The translations under genes were made by a program, and so were the position numbers. From positions 1 to 54,366 of the forward strand of contig SYHD01000029.1 of assembly GCA_005799265.1 (NCBI GenBank): DNA of 54,366 bases. Reading direction: 5' to 3'. The DNA is from Planctomycetia bacterium. GTDB lineage: Bacteria > Planctomycetota > Planctomycetia > Gemmatales > Gemmataceae. A model generated the notes under the pieces. That model saw only the letters and a program-made list of their open reading frames with translations, was not told the origin of the DNA and did no database searches. Every line of letters starts with the position of its first letter. The first letter of the stretch is position 1. Below, piece by piece: positions 8,432 through 17,496 of the stretch.

Positions 8432-9193
8432 ATGACAGACACATCAGAAGTGGCGGCGCTGGCGGACAAGTTGGGCCAACTGCACAAGCAGATGGCCGCG
8501 ATCCAGGCGGCGGAAGTCCTAGGCCGACGGATTCGACGGCTTCTCTACGTGGGAGTGCTGGTCTTCCTTGTCGGATTCGGTTGGCTCTATTATCAGAAAG
8601 GAAAGTCGTTCATCTCGGACGCCAACATCGAAAAACTGAGTACGCTGACGCAGGATCGGCTGACGCAAAAGAACACGCAGGCACGGATCCGCAATGAGAT
8701 CCAGATTCTCCTGGACAAGGTGCAAAAGCCCGTGACGGACGCCTTCACGGACCAGGCGAAAAAGGACTCCCCGAAGTTTGCAAAGAGTATGAATGAGCAA
8801 GGCGATCGACTCCTGCAAAACTTGCCTGTGCAGATCGAAAAGCAGGTGAACCGGCACTATTATGCCTTGCTGACAAAGCATGTCGCCGTCTTCGCCAAGG
8901 AATTCCCCGAGTTGACCAATGCAAAGGACAAAGAAGAGATGATCGAAAGCGTCGCCGAGGCAGTGACGGGACTCTCCAAGAAATACTACGCCGAACAGAT
9001 GCAGAAGGAATCGGAGGAACTGCTCAGCCACTGGCGTAATTTTCCGGTTGCCGCGCGAGCCGGTCCCGGTGATCCAAAGCTTGAAGACAAGTTGATGGAT
9101 GAGTTACTCGAGTTCATGTGGCTTCAGATTGCCGAAATTTCCCCCCAACAACCCAAGACGGGCAAAACGATTCCTTCCAAATCGAAGCCTTAG
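8432..9193 (+). CDS. Single-pass membrane protein, helical, unknown function (first of pair)
   Basis: 253 residues from ATG 8432, set by the ribosome site TTTTGGAGGA. A short cytoplasmic N-terminus with heptad-like spacing (residues 5-30) is followed by one membrane helix (about 36-54, LLYVGVLVFLVGFGWLYY). The rest is a long, charged and mostly helical domain rich in Lys, Gln and Glu, probably outside the membrane. I recognise no family. The next gene encodes a protein of the same layout, so the two may be old duplicates or partners. Not assigned a function. Confidence 0.75.
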   Translation: MTDTSEVAALADKLGQLHKQMAAIQAAEVLGRRIRRLLYVGVLVFLVGFGWLYYQKGKSFISDANIEKLSTLTQDRLTQKNTQARIRNEIQILLDKVQKPVTDAFTDQAKKDSPKFAKSMNEQGDRLLQNLPVQIEKQVNRHYYALLTKHVAVFAKEFPELTNAKDKEEMIESVAEAVTGLSKKYYAEQMQKESEELLSHWRNFPVAARAGPGDPKLEDKLMDELLEFMWLQIAEISPQQPKTGKTIPSKSKP

Positions 9194-9312
9194 CGAAAGA
9201 TGCACACAGCGTCGGTTATGCTTCGAGTTCGGTTGCAATGTCCTGCGGTTCGTCCAAGAAACATGTGTTGGCTCTACCTCCTTGATAACCAGAGAATCTG
9301 AAAGGTCTTAAT

Positions 9313-10023
9313 ATGTCCTCACCTTCCCAACCCATGGCGCCCCTGAGCGCACAGTCTCAGGTTGACGCCATGCAAAAACAACTGGCCGCTCAGCTTGTGT
9401 CGCTGCAGCGGCGCAATTACTGGACGGCCGGCATTGGCGTCGTCCTGCTATTGGCAGTGAGCAGCTACTTCTACTACGGCTATCGTCTCATGAGCGAGGT
9501 CATGGAGCCGAAAACCCTTGTCGATGCCGGAGAAAACGTGCTGATGGAACGCTTGCCCAAAGCCCGCGAGGCCGTGCAAGTGAAGATCATCGCCGCCGCG
9601 CCTGAGGTCGCCGAGATGTTGAGCCACAGCGTCCTGGAGAACATGCCGGACGCGCGCATCTCGCTGGAATCCTTGATCAAGGATCGGACGGCGCAGGTTC
9701 TAAACGAAACTGCGACCTTGACTGACGAGCAAGTCAAGAGGTTCCTGAACAAAAATCGCAAGCAACTGAAGGAAAATTTCCAGAACCTGAAAAACGACAA
9801 ACTTAAAAAAGAGGCCCGTGAAGGGATGACCAAGCTGGCGGAAGAGGAATTTGAGCAGGACTTCAAGGAAGACGCCGAAGGGTTATTCAGGAACTTGAAG
9901 GAATTGAATGTGAAGATGAAAAGGATGACCGCGGATGACCGCCTGGACTTCACGGAGCGCAAAATGCGCAGCATCCTCATGATCTGTAAGCGGCTCATCC
10001 AGGATCGAAAGGAATCCGAATAG
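9313..10023 (+). CDS. Single-pass membrane protein, helical, unknown function (second of pair)
   Basis: 236 residues. Gln-rich helical N-terminus (about 15-35), one membrane helix (about 38-57, WTAGIGVVLLLAVSSYFYYG), then a long charged helical domain very rich in Lys/Glu (150-236). The layout copies that of the upstream gene, and both have LP-anchored amphipathic segments after the helix (LLQNLP there, LMERLP here). Direct sequence identity by eye is low. The start at 9313 has only a modest AAAGG site. No family recognised. Confidence 0.75.
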   Translation: MSSPSQPMAPLSAQSQVDAMQKQLAAQLVSLQRRNYWTAGIGVVLLLAVSSYFYYGYRLMSEVMEPKTLVDAGENVLMERLPKAREAVQVKIIAAAPEVAEMLSHSVLENMPDARISLESLIKDRTAQVLNETATLTDEQVKRFLNKNRKQLKENFQNLKNDKLKKEAREGMTKLAEEEFEQDFKEDAEGLFRNLKELNVKMKRMTADDRLDFTERKMRSILMICKRLIQDRKESE

Positions 10024-10100
10024 GAGGCCGAATAAACCGCCTCGACGAGGACTTCAACGCCGCCGCCGCGAAGCCTTGCCAGACGTGTGGAAGTGACCGC

Positions 10101-11717
10101 CTACGGGTTGGATTTCAGCCCCAAGGCGGCGCGCCACCCGCCGGCCGTAGTTCCGCCGTCTCGGCCGCTCAGTAGGCGCAGAGCCGACAACGCGGCTTGA
10201 CGATACAGCGAGGTCGCTGCGCCCCCGGCGAATTCGGCGTGGGCGGCCTTGGCTTCTGCGTCGCTGAGTGCACGGACGCGCACCATGAAGTCGAAGCGTT
10301 GCAATTTCGGCCAGGGCGCCGCGCCGGGAACCTTCAGCAGCAGCGAGAAATCTTGCCGCAGGTAAGTGATGTCGGCGCGGATTTCAGTCTGCCGCGCCGA
10401 GGCGAAGTCGTAGCCGGCCGGCTCCATGGGCAACTCATGGCCCGGAGGGGGGATTGCGCCCAAGCTCACATCCTCGATTGCGACGTCACGCAGTTTACCC
10501 CGCGCCAATCTGCGCTCCCGCAGCTCAAGGTCCTTGCCGGGCCAATCGCCAGGAGGGTGGCAGAGCAGGCAGTTGCGCAGATGGTTGACACGCACCACTT
10601 CGCGAACGACCGATACGTTCCGGCCCTTGATTTCGCGCAGTCGTGGAGCGCGAGGCTCGGGTTCCTCCAACAGGTTGACCAGTTCAACCGCGAGATCCCT
10701 GCGCTTCAGTTGGGCCACTAGCTCCGCCGCATTGGTGGCAACGCTCGGCCAGGGATAGTGTAGGCCACGCACGATTATTTCCGTGGCGGGGCTGGTATCG
10801 CGCGGCCGCAAGAGATCCGTGGCCATGCGGCGAACCTCCGCTTCCGGCGCGAAGACGGCCAAACGCGTCAGGGCTCGCGTCACTTCCTTTTTGTCCTCGT
10901 CGGACTTGTCGAAGGACGGCAGGCGCTCGGCCAGGCTCTTCCGCAGGGGCGCCGATTCTGCCGCCAGCCTCTGCATCAAGGCGGCGACGCAGGATCGATC
11001 GGCGCACACAATTCGCGCGTGCCCCGCCTTCGCGTGTTCCCGCTGAATCTTCCGCGATTCGTCGTAACATTCCCAGAAGTGCTTCGGCGTCTGCTCCGGC
11101 CCGTCGGCCGACATCCGCACCAGGGCGACGGCTTCGCTGAACTCTTTTCTCTCGTGGTTTTTCTGTCGGCACGCAGCGCCCAGAATGAACGGCAGCCCGG
11201 CCAGGTCGGGGCGGTTTTCCATCAGCAGTTCGATAAAACGCTCCGGCGTCTTCAGGCTGAGAAAGTTGATCCGGGCGGTCTGCCAGGCGATCCGTTCGAG
11301 CGCCTTGATGCGAGCCTGTTCTTGTTCGCGGGCATACTCCCAGGCTTTTTCCTCGATCTCCTTGTCAGACAATTTGCCGGCATACATCTTCTGGATTCGC
11401 TCGAAATCATTTTTCTTGAGGTGCGCATCCTTGAATCCGGGGAGTTGGTGCTTGGTGTTGCTGGGCAACACCACTACCACGTTGGGATCCTCGAGGTAGA
11501 TCTCCGGAACATCCGCCAAGTTGTCGCGGAACAGAGGGCCAGTAAGAGACGCCGATTTGGGAGGGACTGGCAGCAGATCTTTTAGCGGCGTATTCGGATT
11601 GACCTCAAAGCGGAACCAGAGGTCGAGCTTTTCTTTGCCATCGGCGTATGACGCCAACGCGCCCATGAAGACGGTCGCGGCAACGAGCAGACCGATTCGC
11701 AGCTTGACGCCGGCCAT
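10101..11717 (-). CDS. Exported protein with CxxCH motif, partner of a DUF1501 gene
   Basis: 538 residues with a signal peptide (MAGVKLRIGLLVAATVFMGALASYADG). The middle (about 220-370) is helical and Ala/Leu/Arg-rich, suggestive of HEAT-like repeats. A single haem-like motif, NCLLCHPPGDW, follows at about 392. CLLCHPP-type motifs are frequent in planctomycete exported proteins, but haem binding is not proven by one CxxCH. It lies 29 bases after the DUF1501 gene on the same strand and is probably co-transcribed with it. The start has GGAG 7 bases upstream. Function unknown. Confidence 0.8.
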   Translation of the reverse strand: MAGVKLRIGLLVAATVFMGALASYADGKEKLDLWFRFEVNPNTPLKDLLPVPPKSASLTGPLFRDNLADVPEIYLEDPNVVVVLPSNTKHQLPGFKDAHLKKNDFERIQKMYAGKLSDKEIEEKAWEYAREQEQARIKALERIAWQTARINFLSLKTPERFIELLMENRPDLAGLPFILGAACRQKNHERKEFSEAVALVRMSADGPEQTPKHFWECYDESRKIQREHAKAGHARIVCADRSCVAALMQRLAAESAPLRKSLAERLPSFDKSDEDKKEVTRALTRLAVFAPEAEVRRMATDLLRPRDTSPATEIIVRGLHYPWPSVATNAAELVAQLKRRDLAVELVNLLEEPEPRAPRLREIKGRNVSVVREVVRVNHLRNCLLCHPPGDWPGKDLELRERRLARGKLRDVAIEDVSLGAIPPPGHELPMEPAGYDFASARQTEIRADITYLRQDFSLLLKVPGAAPWPKLQRFDFMVRVRALSDAEAKAAHAEFAGGAATSLYRQAALSALRLLSGRDGGTTAGGWRAALGLKSNP

Positions 11718-11746
11718 GGTGCGCTCCGTTGCGGTTCCTTGGCGGA

Positions 11747-13108
11747 CTAAACCAACGCCGAGATCACCCGCCCCGTACTGAGCGGTTGCGGGCGTTGCAA
11801 TTGGTCGTTCATGTGTTCGTGGTCAAGGCCCATGCAGTGATACAACGTCGCATGGATATCGACGGGATCGACCGGATTATCAATTGGATAGGCGGCGATG
11901 CGATCGGACGCACCGTATACCATGCCGCCACGGATGCCGCCGCCTGCAAGCAGCACGGACTGACACGAACCCCAATGATCGCGGCCGGCGTCGCCATTGA
12001 TGCGCGGCGTGCGGCCGAATTCGCCCATGACAATGACCATCGTTTCATCGAGCAAGCCTCGCTGGTGCAGATCCTCGATCAGGGCCGACAAGCTTTGATC
12101 GACCATCGGAAGTAGCTCGCTTTGCAGGGCCTCGAAGTTTTTGCCATGCGTGTCCCAGCCGTCGCAAATCGTCATCTCGTTAAAATGAATCGCGGTCATC
12201 GGCACCCCCGTCTCGGCCAGGCGGCGTGCGAGCAGCATAGCCCGGCCAAAGCGATTTCGGCCGTAGCGTTCGCGCACTGCCATCGATTCGCCGTCGAGCG
12301 AGAAAAACGCGGCGGCGCCGCCGGACGCGCCAGTGAGCGTGACCGCTTGCTGCCTTAGCGTGCGGTGCATATGCGTGGCCTGGGAAGCGGGGCCGCCTTG
12401 TTCGAGCACGGATAACAGTGCGGCGCGCTGGTCAAGCCGAATTTCGTTGACGTCACGCGGCAAGGCGAGAGCGGGGATGGCGTCGCGCGTGCCGGGGTCG
12501 CCGTTCACGGACAACGGATCGAACACAGGGCCAAGGAAACCCGCCGCGCCGCCGCGCAATAGTTGCCGTACGCGCCGGAATTGCCCGGACAGACTGCTGC
12601 GCGTCGCCAGTTCAGGAACCGCCACATAGCCCGGCAAACCGTGCGGCGCAGGCAGATGCCGAGCCAGTACCGAGCCGACGTGAGGATAGTCGCCGCGCTG
12701 CGGGGGGCGAACGTCGTTGTCCTCGTTGGGGCGCGCCACCATTCGGCCGGTGAGCGTGTAATAGATCATCGGCGTGTGATTGTGGTTGGGATAGCTCACC
12801 GAACGGACGAGGGCGTAGCGATCTGTCATCCCGGCAAGGAGCGGGAAATGTTCACAAATGTGTACGCCCGGTTCGCGCGTCGCAATCGGGCGGAACGGGC
12901 CGCGAATCTCGGACGGGGCGTTAGGCTTCAGATCGAACGTATCGAGCTGTGGCGGCCCGCCCAGCAAATAGACAAGAATGCACGCTTTCGCACGGCCCCG
13001 GCTCACGACGGCAGCACGACCTTGAAGACCTCCGGTCGCGGCCAATGCCAAGCCACCGCCGACGCGCAGGAAATCTCGGCGATCGCACAATCCTGAGGGA
13101 AATAGCAT
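11747..13108 (-). CDS. DUF1501 protein with Tat signal (second copy)
   Basis: 453 residues from the ATG at 13108, chosen for its AAGGAG site; a longer frame to 13132 has no site. The N-terminus has a twin-arginine motif (CDRRDFLRVGGGLAL, about 8-22). DUF1501 motifs: CILVYLLGGPPQLDTFDLKP, ICDGWDTHGKNF, VIVMGEFGRTPRIN, GRDHWGSCQSVLLAGGG and DIHATLYHCMGLDHEHM. It differs clearly from the other DUF1501 protein in this window (5528-6949). It leads a probable two-gene unit with the CxxCH protein downstream. Confidence 0.9.
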   Translation of the reverse strand: MLFPSGLCDRRDFLRVGGGLALAATGGLQGRAAVVSRGRAKACILVYLLGGPPQLDTFDLKPNAPSEIRGPFRPIATREPGVHICEHFPLLAGMTDRYALVRSVSYPNHNHTPMIYYTLTGRMVARPNEDNDVRPPQRGDYPHVGSVLARHLPAPHGLPGYVAVPELATRSSLSGQFRRVRQLLRGGAAGFLGPVFDPLSVNGDPGTRDAIPALALPRDVNEIRLDQRAALLSVLEQGGPASQATHMHRTLRQQAVTLTGASGGAAAFFSLDGESMAVRERYGRNRFGRAMLLARRLAETGVPMTAIHFNEMTICDGWDTHGKNFEALQSELLPMVDQSLSALIEDLHQRGLLDETMVIVMGEFGRTPRINGDAGRDHWGSCQSVLLAGGGIRGGMVYGASDRIAAYPIDNPVDPVDIHATLYHCMGLDHEHMNDQLQRPQPLSTGRVISALV

Positions 13109-13300
13109 GGGGCTTCTCCTTGATGATTTCATGCTCGCTCCAGTACATCATAAGCATAACAGCCCTGAGATAGCAAGTCTCCGTTGCGTAGACGCTAGAG
13201 AACAGAAAAATGAAATCCGTTTCGTCACATCACCGATGATTTCACTGGCCTTCTCGCGCGGCGTCGATTATGTTCATTTTCAATTTACTGGAGGATAATC

Positions 13301-14605
13301 ATGACCAAACTGCTCCGCCGTGATTTTCTCAATGCCGCCGCCGTGCTGCCGTTCGCGACAGCGACCCTTAGTGCCGCCCAACCAGCGCGTCGACCACGCG
13401 TTGCCGCCGTCTACACGGTGTTCCGCTTTCGTTCGCACGCGCACAACATTATCGAGAATTTTCTGACGCCGTATTTATTCAACGGCAAACGTCTGGAGTC
13501 TCCGTGCGAGGTCGTATCGTTTTACGCGGACCAGCGTTCGCCTGAAGGCGACACGACCGATGAGGTCGCGCGGCGATTCAAGATCCCGGTACATCGCACG
13601 ATCGAGGGTGCGTTGACGCTCGGCGGCAGAGAGCTTGCCGTCGATGCGGTGCTCCTCATCGGCGAGCATGGCGAGTATCCGCACAATCGGCTCGGCCAGC
13701 ATGAGTATCCGCGCAAGCGATTTTTCGATGAGATTGTCGCTGTCATGCGCCGCTCGAATCGCTATGTGCCGATCTTCAATGACAAGCATCTTTCCTATCA
13801 GTGGACGTGGGCTCGGCAGATGCACGATTTCTGTCAGGAGCACAATGCCCCCTTCATGGCGGGCAGTTCCGTGCCGTTGGCGCAGCGTCGGCCGGCGTTG
13901 GAGATCCCTGCGAACGCGGCCATCGAAGAAGCCGTGTCGATTCACGCGGGCGGAGTTGAGTCGTATGACTTCCACGCCCTCGAAGTGCTGCAATCGATGG
14001 TGGAATTCCGCCGCGGCGGCGAGACCGGCGTATCGAGCGTCGAGTTTCTCGCCGGCGATCGGCTCTTCGATGCCGCGCGCCGCGGTCGCTGGTCGCTCCG
14101 CCTCGCCGAAGCTGCGATGGGCGCGGAGTTCGCCAAGGATGTTCCTAATTTGCGCCAGCCGATCCGCAACGAGCGCGCCGCCGAGCCGCACGGACTATTG
14201 ATAACCTATCGCGACGGTTTCCGCGCCACGATGCTCAAGATCGGCGCCAGCTCCAATCGCTGGAACTTCGCCTGCAAATTTGCGAACGACGATCGGCTGC
14301 ATGCGACGCGCTTCTACAACGGGCCGTACGGCAATCGCTGCCTGTTCATGGGTTTGTCGCATGCGATCCAGGCCCACTTCGTCAATCGCCGTTCACCATA
14401 CCCGGTCGAGCGCACGCTGCTGACGACAGGCTTGACCGACGCCGTGGTGCGCAGCCGGGCGGCCGGCGCAGGCATCGAGACGCCGCACCTTGATATTCGC
14501 TACGCCCCAAGAGATTTTCGGGCTGTGCGCGAGATGGGCGAATCGTGGCGGGCGCTCGAGGGGCAAGCGGAGCGACGCGTGGTGGGGATGCTTGCGGACA
14601 GGTGA
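13301..14605 (+). CDS. Tat-type exported protein of unknown function
   Basis: 434 residues. N-terminal LLRRDFLNAAAVLPFATA (4-21) looks like a twin-arginine signal ending at an Ala-rich cleavage site. The next part (RVAAVYTVFRFRSHAHNIIE) resembles a Rossmann-like strand-helix start, and VDAVLLIGEHGEYPHN at about 115 is a second strand. I know similar unnamed proteins from planctomycetes but no function. The ribosome site is strong (GGAGG at 13290, 8 bases before the start). Confidence 0.8.
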   Translation: MTKLLRRDFLNAAAVLPFATATLSAAQPARRPRVAAVYTVFRFRSHAHNIIENFLTPYLFNGKRLESPCEVVSFYADQRSPEGDTTDEVARRFKIPVHRTIEGALTLGGRELAVDAVLLIGEHGEYPHNRLGQHEYPRKRFFDEIVAVMRRSNRYVPIFNDKHLSYQWTWARQMHDFCQEHNAPFMAGSSVPLAQRRPALEIPANAAIEEAVSIHAGGVESYDFHALEVLQSMVEFRRGGETGVSSVEFLAGDRLFDAARRGRWSLRLAEAAMGAEFAKDVPNLRQPIRNERAAEPHGLLITYRDGFRATMLKIGASSNRWNFACKFANDDRLHATRFYNGPYGNRCLFMGLSHAIQAHFVNRRSPYPVERTLLTTGLTDAVVRSRAAGAGIETPHLDIRYAPRDFRAVREMGESWRALEGQAERRVVGMLADR

Positions 14606-14609
14606 ACGG

Positions 14610-14669
14610 GGCGGCAAGATACCAATCTTGCCGTCGGGACGATAGCGATAAGATCGGTATCTTGTCGCC
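14610..14669. repeat. Imperfect 20-bp-arm hairpin
   Basis: Arms 14610-14629 and 14650-14669 pair at 18 of 20 positions around a 20-base loop. It lies 5 bases after the stop of the Tat-type protein and ends 14 bases before the next start, so it fills the gap. Possible 3'-end structure or member of a dispersed hairpin family. Confidence 0.65.
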
Positions 14670-14682
14670 ACGGAGATAACGT

Positions 14683-15240
14683 ATGGCCAACGAGCCTATT
14701 CCGCCGCAGCCGCCTCCGACCAAGCCGCCATCAGGCCTGTGGAAGTGGACCAAACGTATCGGTTGCACCTTTTTGCTCGGGGTGCTCGGCATCGTCCTCA
14801 CCTGTTGCGGCATCACCTGTGGCGGTTTTTGGTGGATCGCCAGCGACGCCCGCGCCATGAACAAGGACGATGTCGATCGCGTCCTTGCCGAGGCGCTACG
14901 TGACGGCGATGTTAAAGCCATGCACGAACATGCCGATCCTGCTTTCCGTGCCAAGATCTCACGCGAAGAGCTACAAGCGTTTCTCGACGCCAGGCCCGGC
15001 CTGCTCGACCGCGCCAATCTCGTCGGCGTGACGCTGGTGCGGCGGAAGTTCAACAACAACGAATTCGTGAAGCTCACGAGCGCTCGCAACTACTGGTTTG
15101 GCGACCGCTGGGAGATCGTTTGCAGGGTGGTCAACGACGTTCTGGTCTTCGTCGGCATCTCGCCCGGCCTCGACGAATTTGTGCCGTCAGGGTTCAAGCA
15201 TCGAGTACATCTAGGTCGCCGACATCGGTGGTGGGATTGA
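14683..15240 (+). CDS. Small Cys-rich membrane protein
   Basis: 185 residues. Pro-rich cytoplasmic N-terminus (PPQPPPTKPP, 7-16), then one membrane helix (about 28-52) that holds four cysteines (28, 41, 42, 46). An outer domain of about 130 residues follows, starting with a helical DDVDRVLAEALRDGDVKAMHEHADPAFRAKIS type of segment (described in pieces: VDRVLAEALRDGD, MHEHADPAF), like DUF4019/NTF2-type exported domains. Only one base separates its stop from the start of the MFS gene, so the two are likely translated from one message. Function unknown. Confidence 0.7.
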   Translation: MANEPIPPQPPPTKPPSGLWKWTKRIGCTFLLGVLGIVLTCCGITCGGFWWIASDARAMNKDDVDRVLAEALRDGDVKAMHEHADPAFRAKISREELQAFLDARPGLLDRANLVGVTLVRRKFNNNEFVKLTSARNYWFGDRWEIVCRVVNDVLVFVGISPGLDEFVPSGFKHRVHLGRRHRWWD

Positions 15241-15241
15241 C

Positions 15242-16543
15242 ATGGCAGAAATCACGACACAAGCACCGCCGCGCCGCATGCTCATAGAAGCGGTCATCGC
15301 CAGCACTATTGGCACCACCATCGAGTGGTACGATTTTTTCCTCTACGGGATCGCGGTGCCGATCGTCTTTCGCAAGCTCTACTTCCCGAATACGGACGAA
15401 TTCACCGGCACGATCATGGCCTTCGGCACCTTCACCGTCGGCTTCCTGGCCCGGCCAATCGGGGGTGTCGTCTTCGGTTACATGGGCGATCGTTTGGGTC
15501 GCAAGTCGGCGCTGGTCACGACCCTGCTGTTGATGGGCGTCAGCACATTCGCGATCGGCTTCTTGCCTACGTATGCGGAGATCGGCCTCGCCGCGCCGAT
15601 CCTCTTGACGCTGTTGCGCTTCGTGCAAGGCCTCGGCGTCGGCGGCGAGTGGGGCGGAGCGGTGCTCCTGGCGCTCGAATACGGGTCCGCCGGGCGGCGC
15701 GGCTTCGTTGCGAGTTGGCCGCAGGCGGGCGTGCCGCTGGGCTTGCTCGCCGCCAATGGGGCTATGGCGCTTTGCAAAGTGGCCACGGGCGACGCATTTT
15801 TGGATTGGGGTTGGCGCATCCCGTTCTACCTGAGCGGACTACTGATTGTCGTCGGGCTGTTGATCCGCATCCGCATCATGGAGACACCGCTCTTCGCGGC
15901 CGTGCAGGCGAAGAAGGAAGTCGCCGAGGCCCCGGTGACCGACACGCTCCGCCAGCACTGGCGCGACTTGCTCCTCATCGCCGGCATGCGCATCACCGAG
16001 AATGCGAGCTTTTACCTATTCACGCTCTGGTGCTTCCATTACGACGACAAAGTTCTCGGCGTCGGCGCCTATGTCATGTTGCAAGCCGTCAACGTCGCCG
16101 CAGCGTGCGAATTCTTCACGATACCGCTGTTCGGCATGCTGTCCGATCGCCTATCGCGCCGCTCCATCTATCTGGCCGGCTGCACGTTCCTTTTTCTCTT
16201 CGCGCTGCCGTACTATATGCTGCTCGGGACTGGCATGAACGGCTGGATCATCGTCGCGACCGTGCTCGGCGTCTCGCTCGGCCATGCCATGCTCTACAGC
16301 GTGCAGGCGTCGCTCATTCCGGAGCTGTTCGGCACGCGCCTGCGTTGCACGGGGGCGTCGATCGGCTATCAGCTTGCGGTGCCGTTGTCGGGTGGGATCG
16401 CGCCGCTCATTGCAACGACGTTGCTCGAAGTGTTCAAGGGGCACTATTGGCCGATCGCGGTCTACATCATGCTCAACTCGGCGATCTCGTTGGCGTGCGT
16501 CTGGATGTTGGCGGAGACTTCACGCAAGGACATCCGCGGCTAG
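15242..16543 (+). CDS. MFS transporter, metabolite:H+ symporter (MHS) type
   Basis: 433 residues with about 12 membrane segments. Family marks: IEWYDFFLYG at 27-36, the loop 2-3 motif GDRLGRK at 82-88 and GLGVGGEWGGA at 130-140, all typical of the ProP/ShiA/KgtP (MHS) branch. Likely imports an organic acid or osmolyte with protons; the substrate cannot be read from sequence. It starts one base after the small Cys-rich membrane gene and ends 17 bases from a convergent hydrolase gene. Confidence 0.9.
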   Translation: MAEITTQAPPRRMLIEAVIASTIGTTIEWYDFFLYGIAVPIVFRKLYFPNTDEFTGTIMAFGTFTVGFLARPIGGVVFGYMGDRLGRKSALVTTLLLMGVSTFAIGFLPTYAEIGLAAPILLTLLRFVQGLGVGGEWGGAVLLALEYGSAGRRGFVASWPQAGVPLGLLAANGAMALCKVATGDAFLDWGWRIPFYLSGLLIVVGLLIRIRIMETPLFAAVQAKKEVAEAPVTDTLRQHWRDLLLIAGMRITENASFYLFTLWCFHYDDKVLGVGAYVMLQAVNVAAACEFFTIPLFGMLSDRLSRRSIYLAGCTFLFLFALPYYMLLGTGMNGWIIVATVLGVSLGHAMLYSVQASLIPELFGTRLRCTGASIGYQLAVPLSGGIAPLIATTLLEVFKGHYWPIAVYIMLNSAISLACVWMLAETSRKDIRG

Positions 16544-16560
16544 GTTTGCACGCCGCAATG

Positions 16561-17430
16561 CTACTTGCCGAGAATCATTTTGCGTGTCTTCTCGATTTGA
16601 TCCGGCGACCAGCGTTGCTGCTCTTCGCGCGCCAGCCGAGCCAGGGTATTCGCGATCCCTGATTCGCGAATGACCTCACGATGCGTTCCGGAAACCAGTA
16701 CCGCGCCGATGCCTTGCTTGCGCAGGTCTGCCGTCCATTGACTGACGCACGGAACGACGCCGTCGCTGGGCGAGTCTGTCTCCGTACGGGCGACCACGCA
16801 AAGAAACTGCACCTTCTCAGGAATGCTCTTGTCCGCGCGCCGCTCCAGACTCTTCTGCCGCTGCTCGGTTCGCAAGCACTCGAGGAACACCTTCTGACTC
16901 TTCGGCACGGCCAGGTTCGCCAGCGGCGTGCCGCCGTTGGGCGCGCACACTTGAATCACCTTGGTGACGCCCGCATCCGGATAGTCTTCGACGAAGTGCC
17001 GGGCGATCAGGCCGCCCGCGCTGTGCCCGATAAGCACGATGTCGCTGTACCCCAGCTTACGCAACTGCACGATGCTTGGGGCGAGCTTGCTGTCCGTGAC
17101 GATCGTATCCAGGGCGACGTTTTGCCCGTAGGCGAAGGAAAAGACGTCGGCGTTCTTGCTTAACGCTTTGACGAGTTCGCTGTCGGCTTTTTGCCAGGGA
17201 CGAAATTCTGCCTTGGGCACGTTCTTGTCGAACAGGTGATAGTGAAAGCCATGGATGAGCACGACCGCCTGCGCGCGCTTGGGCGTGCGCGTCCATTTTT
17301 CGTTATTGAAAGGGGCGACCTGCAGGCAAACGGACTGGACGGCAGGGGGGCCGGCGAGGGCAAACGAGCAGAGGAGTGTAAAAGTCGGAAGCATAACGGA
17401 CCTCGTCATGTTTTTGCTCAACATGGACAT
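16561..17430 (-). CDS. Exported alpha/beta hydrolase, lipase-like
   Basis: Up to 289 residues. HG oxyanion motif VVLIHGFHYHLF at 56-67 and nucleophile elbow GHSAGG at 135-140; a candidate catalytic His is in SGTHREVIRESG near 245. The N-terminus carries a signal peptide (VMLPTFTLLCSFALAGPPA). The start is uncertain: ATG codons at 17430, 17424, 17409 and 17394 are in frame, and GAGG precedes the last by 6 bases, while 17409 gives the best signal peptide. The 17429-17464 palindrome overlaps the longest start. Resembles triacylglycerol-lipase/PGAP1-like hydrolases. Confidence 0.82.
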   Translation of the reverse strand: MSMLSKNMTRSVMLPTFTLLCSFALAGPPAVQSVCLQVAPFNNEKWTRTPKRAQAVVLIHGFHYHLFDKNVPKAEFRPWQKADSELVKALSKNADVFSFAYGQNVALDTIVTDSKLAPSIVQLRKLGYSDIVLIGHSAGGLIARHFVEDYPDAGVTKVIQVCAPNGGTPLANLAVPKSQKVFLECLRTEQRQKSLERRADKSIPEKVQFLCVVARTETDSPSDGVVPCVSQWTADLRKQGIGAVLVSGTHREVIRESGIANTLARLAREEQQRWSPDQIEKTRKMILGK

Positions 17431-17464
17431 TCTACTTCATCCATACGTTTTCATGAAGTAGAAT
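17429..17464. promoter_or_regulatory. Palindrome between divergent genes
   Basis: Arms ATTCTACTTCAT (17429-17440) and ATGAAGTAGAAT (17453-17464) are perfect 12-bp inverted repeats with a 12-base spacer. They lie in the gap between the divergent hydrolase and 610-residue protein genes. An operator for a dimeric regulator is possible; a simple hairpin is the alternative. Confidence 0.4.
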
Positions 17465-17496
17465 AGCCGCTTTCCCTCTCGGCTGGAGTTTCGACC

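Noticed and set aside
10488..10600. Calling the CLLCH protein a cytochrome c
   Set aside because: A single CxxCH in a long helical protein is not enough; no distal Met or typical cytochrome fold was seen.
15325..16662. A 445-codon frame overlapping the MFS gene on the same strand
   Set aside because: Arg-rich with no membrane segments; the MFS frame carries all the family motifs.
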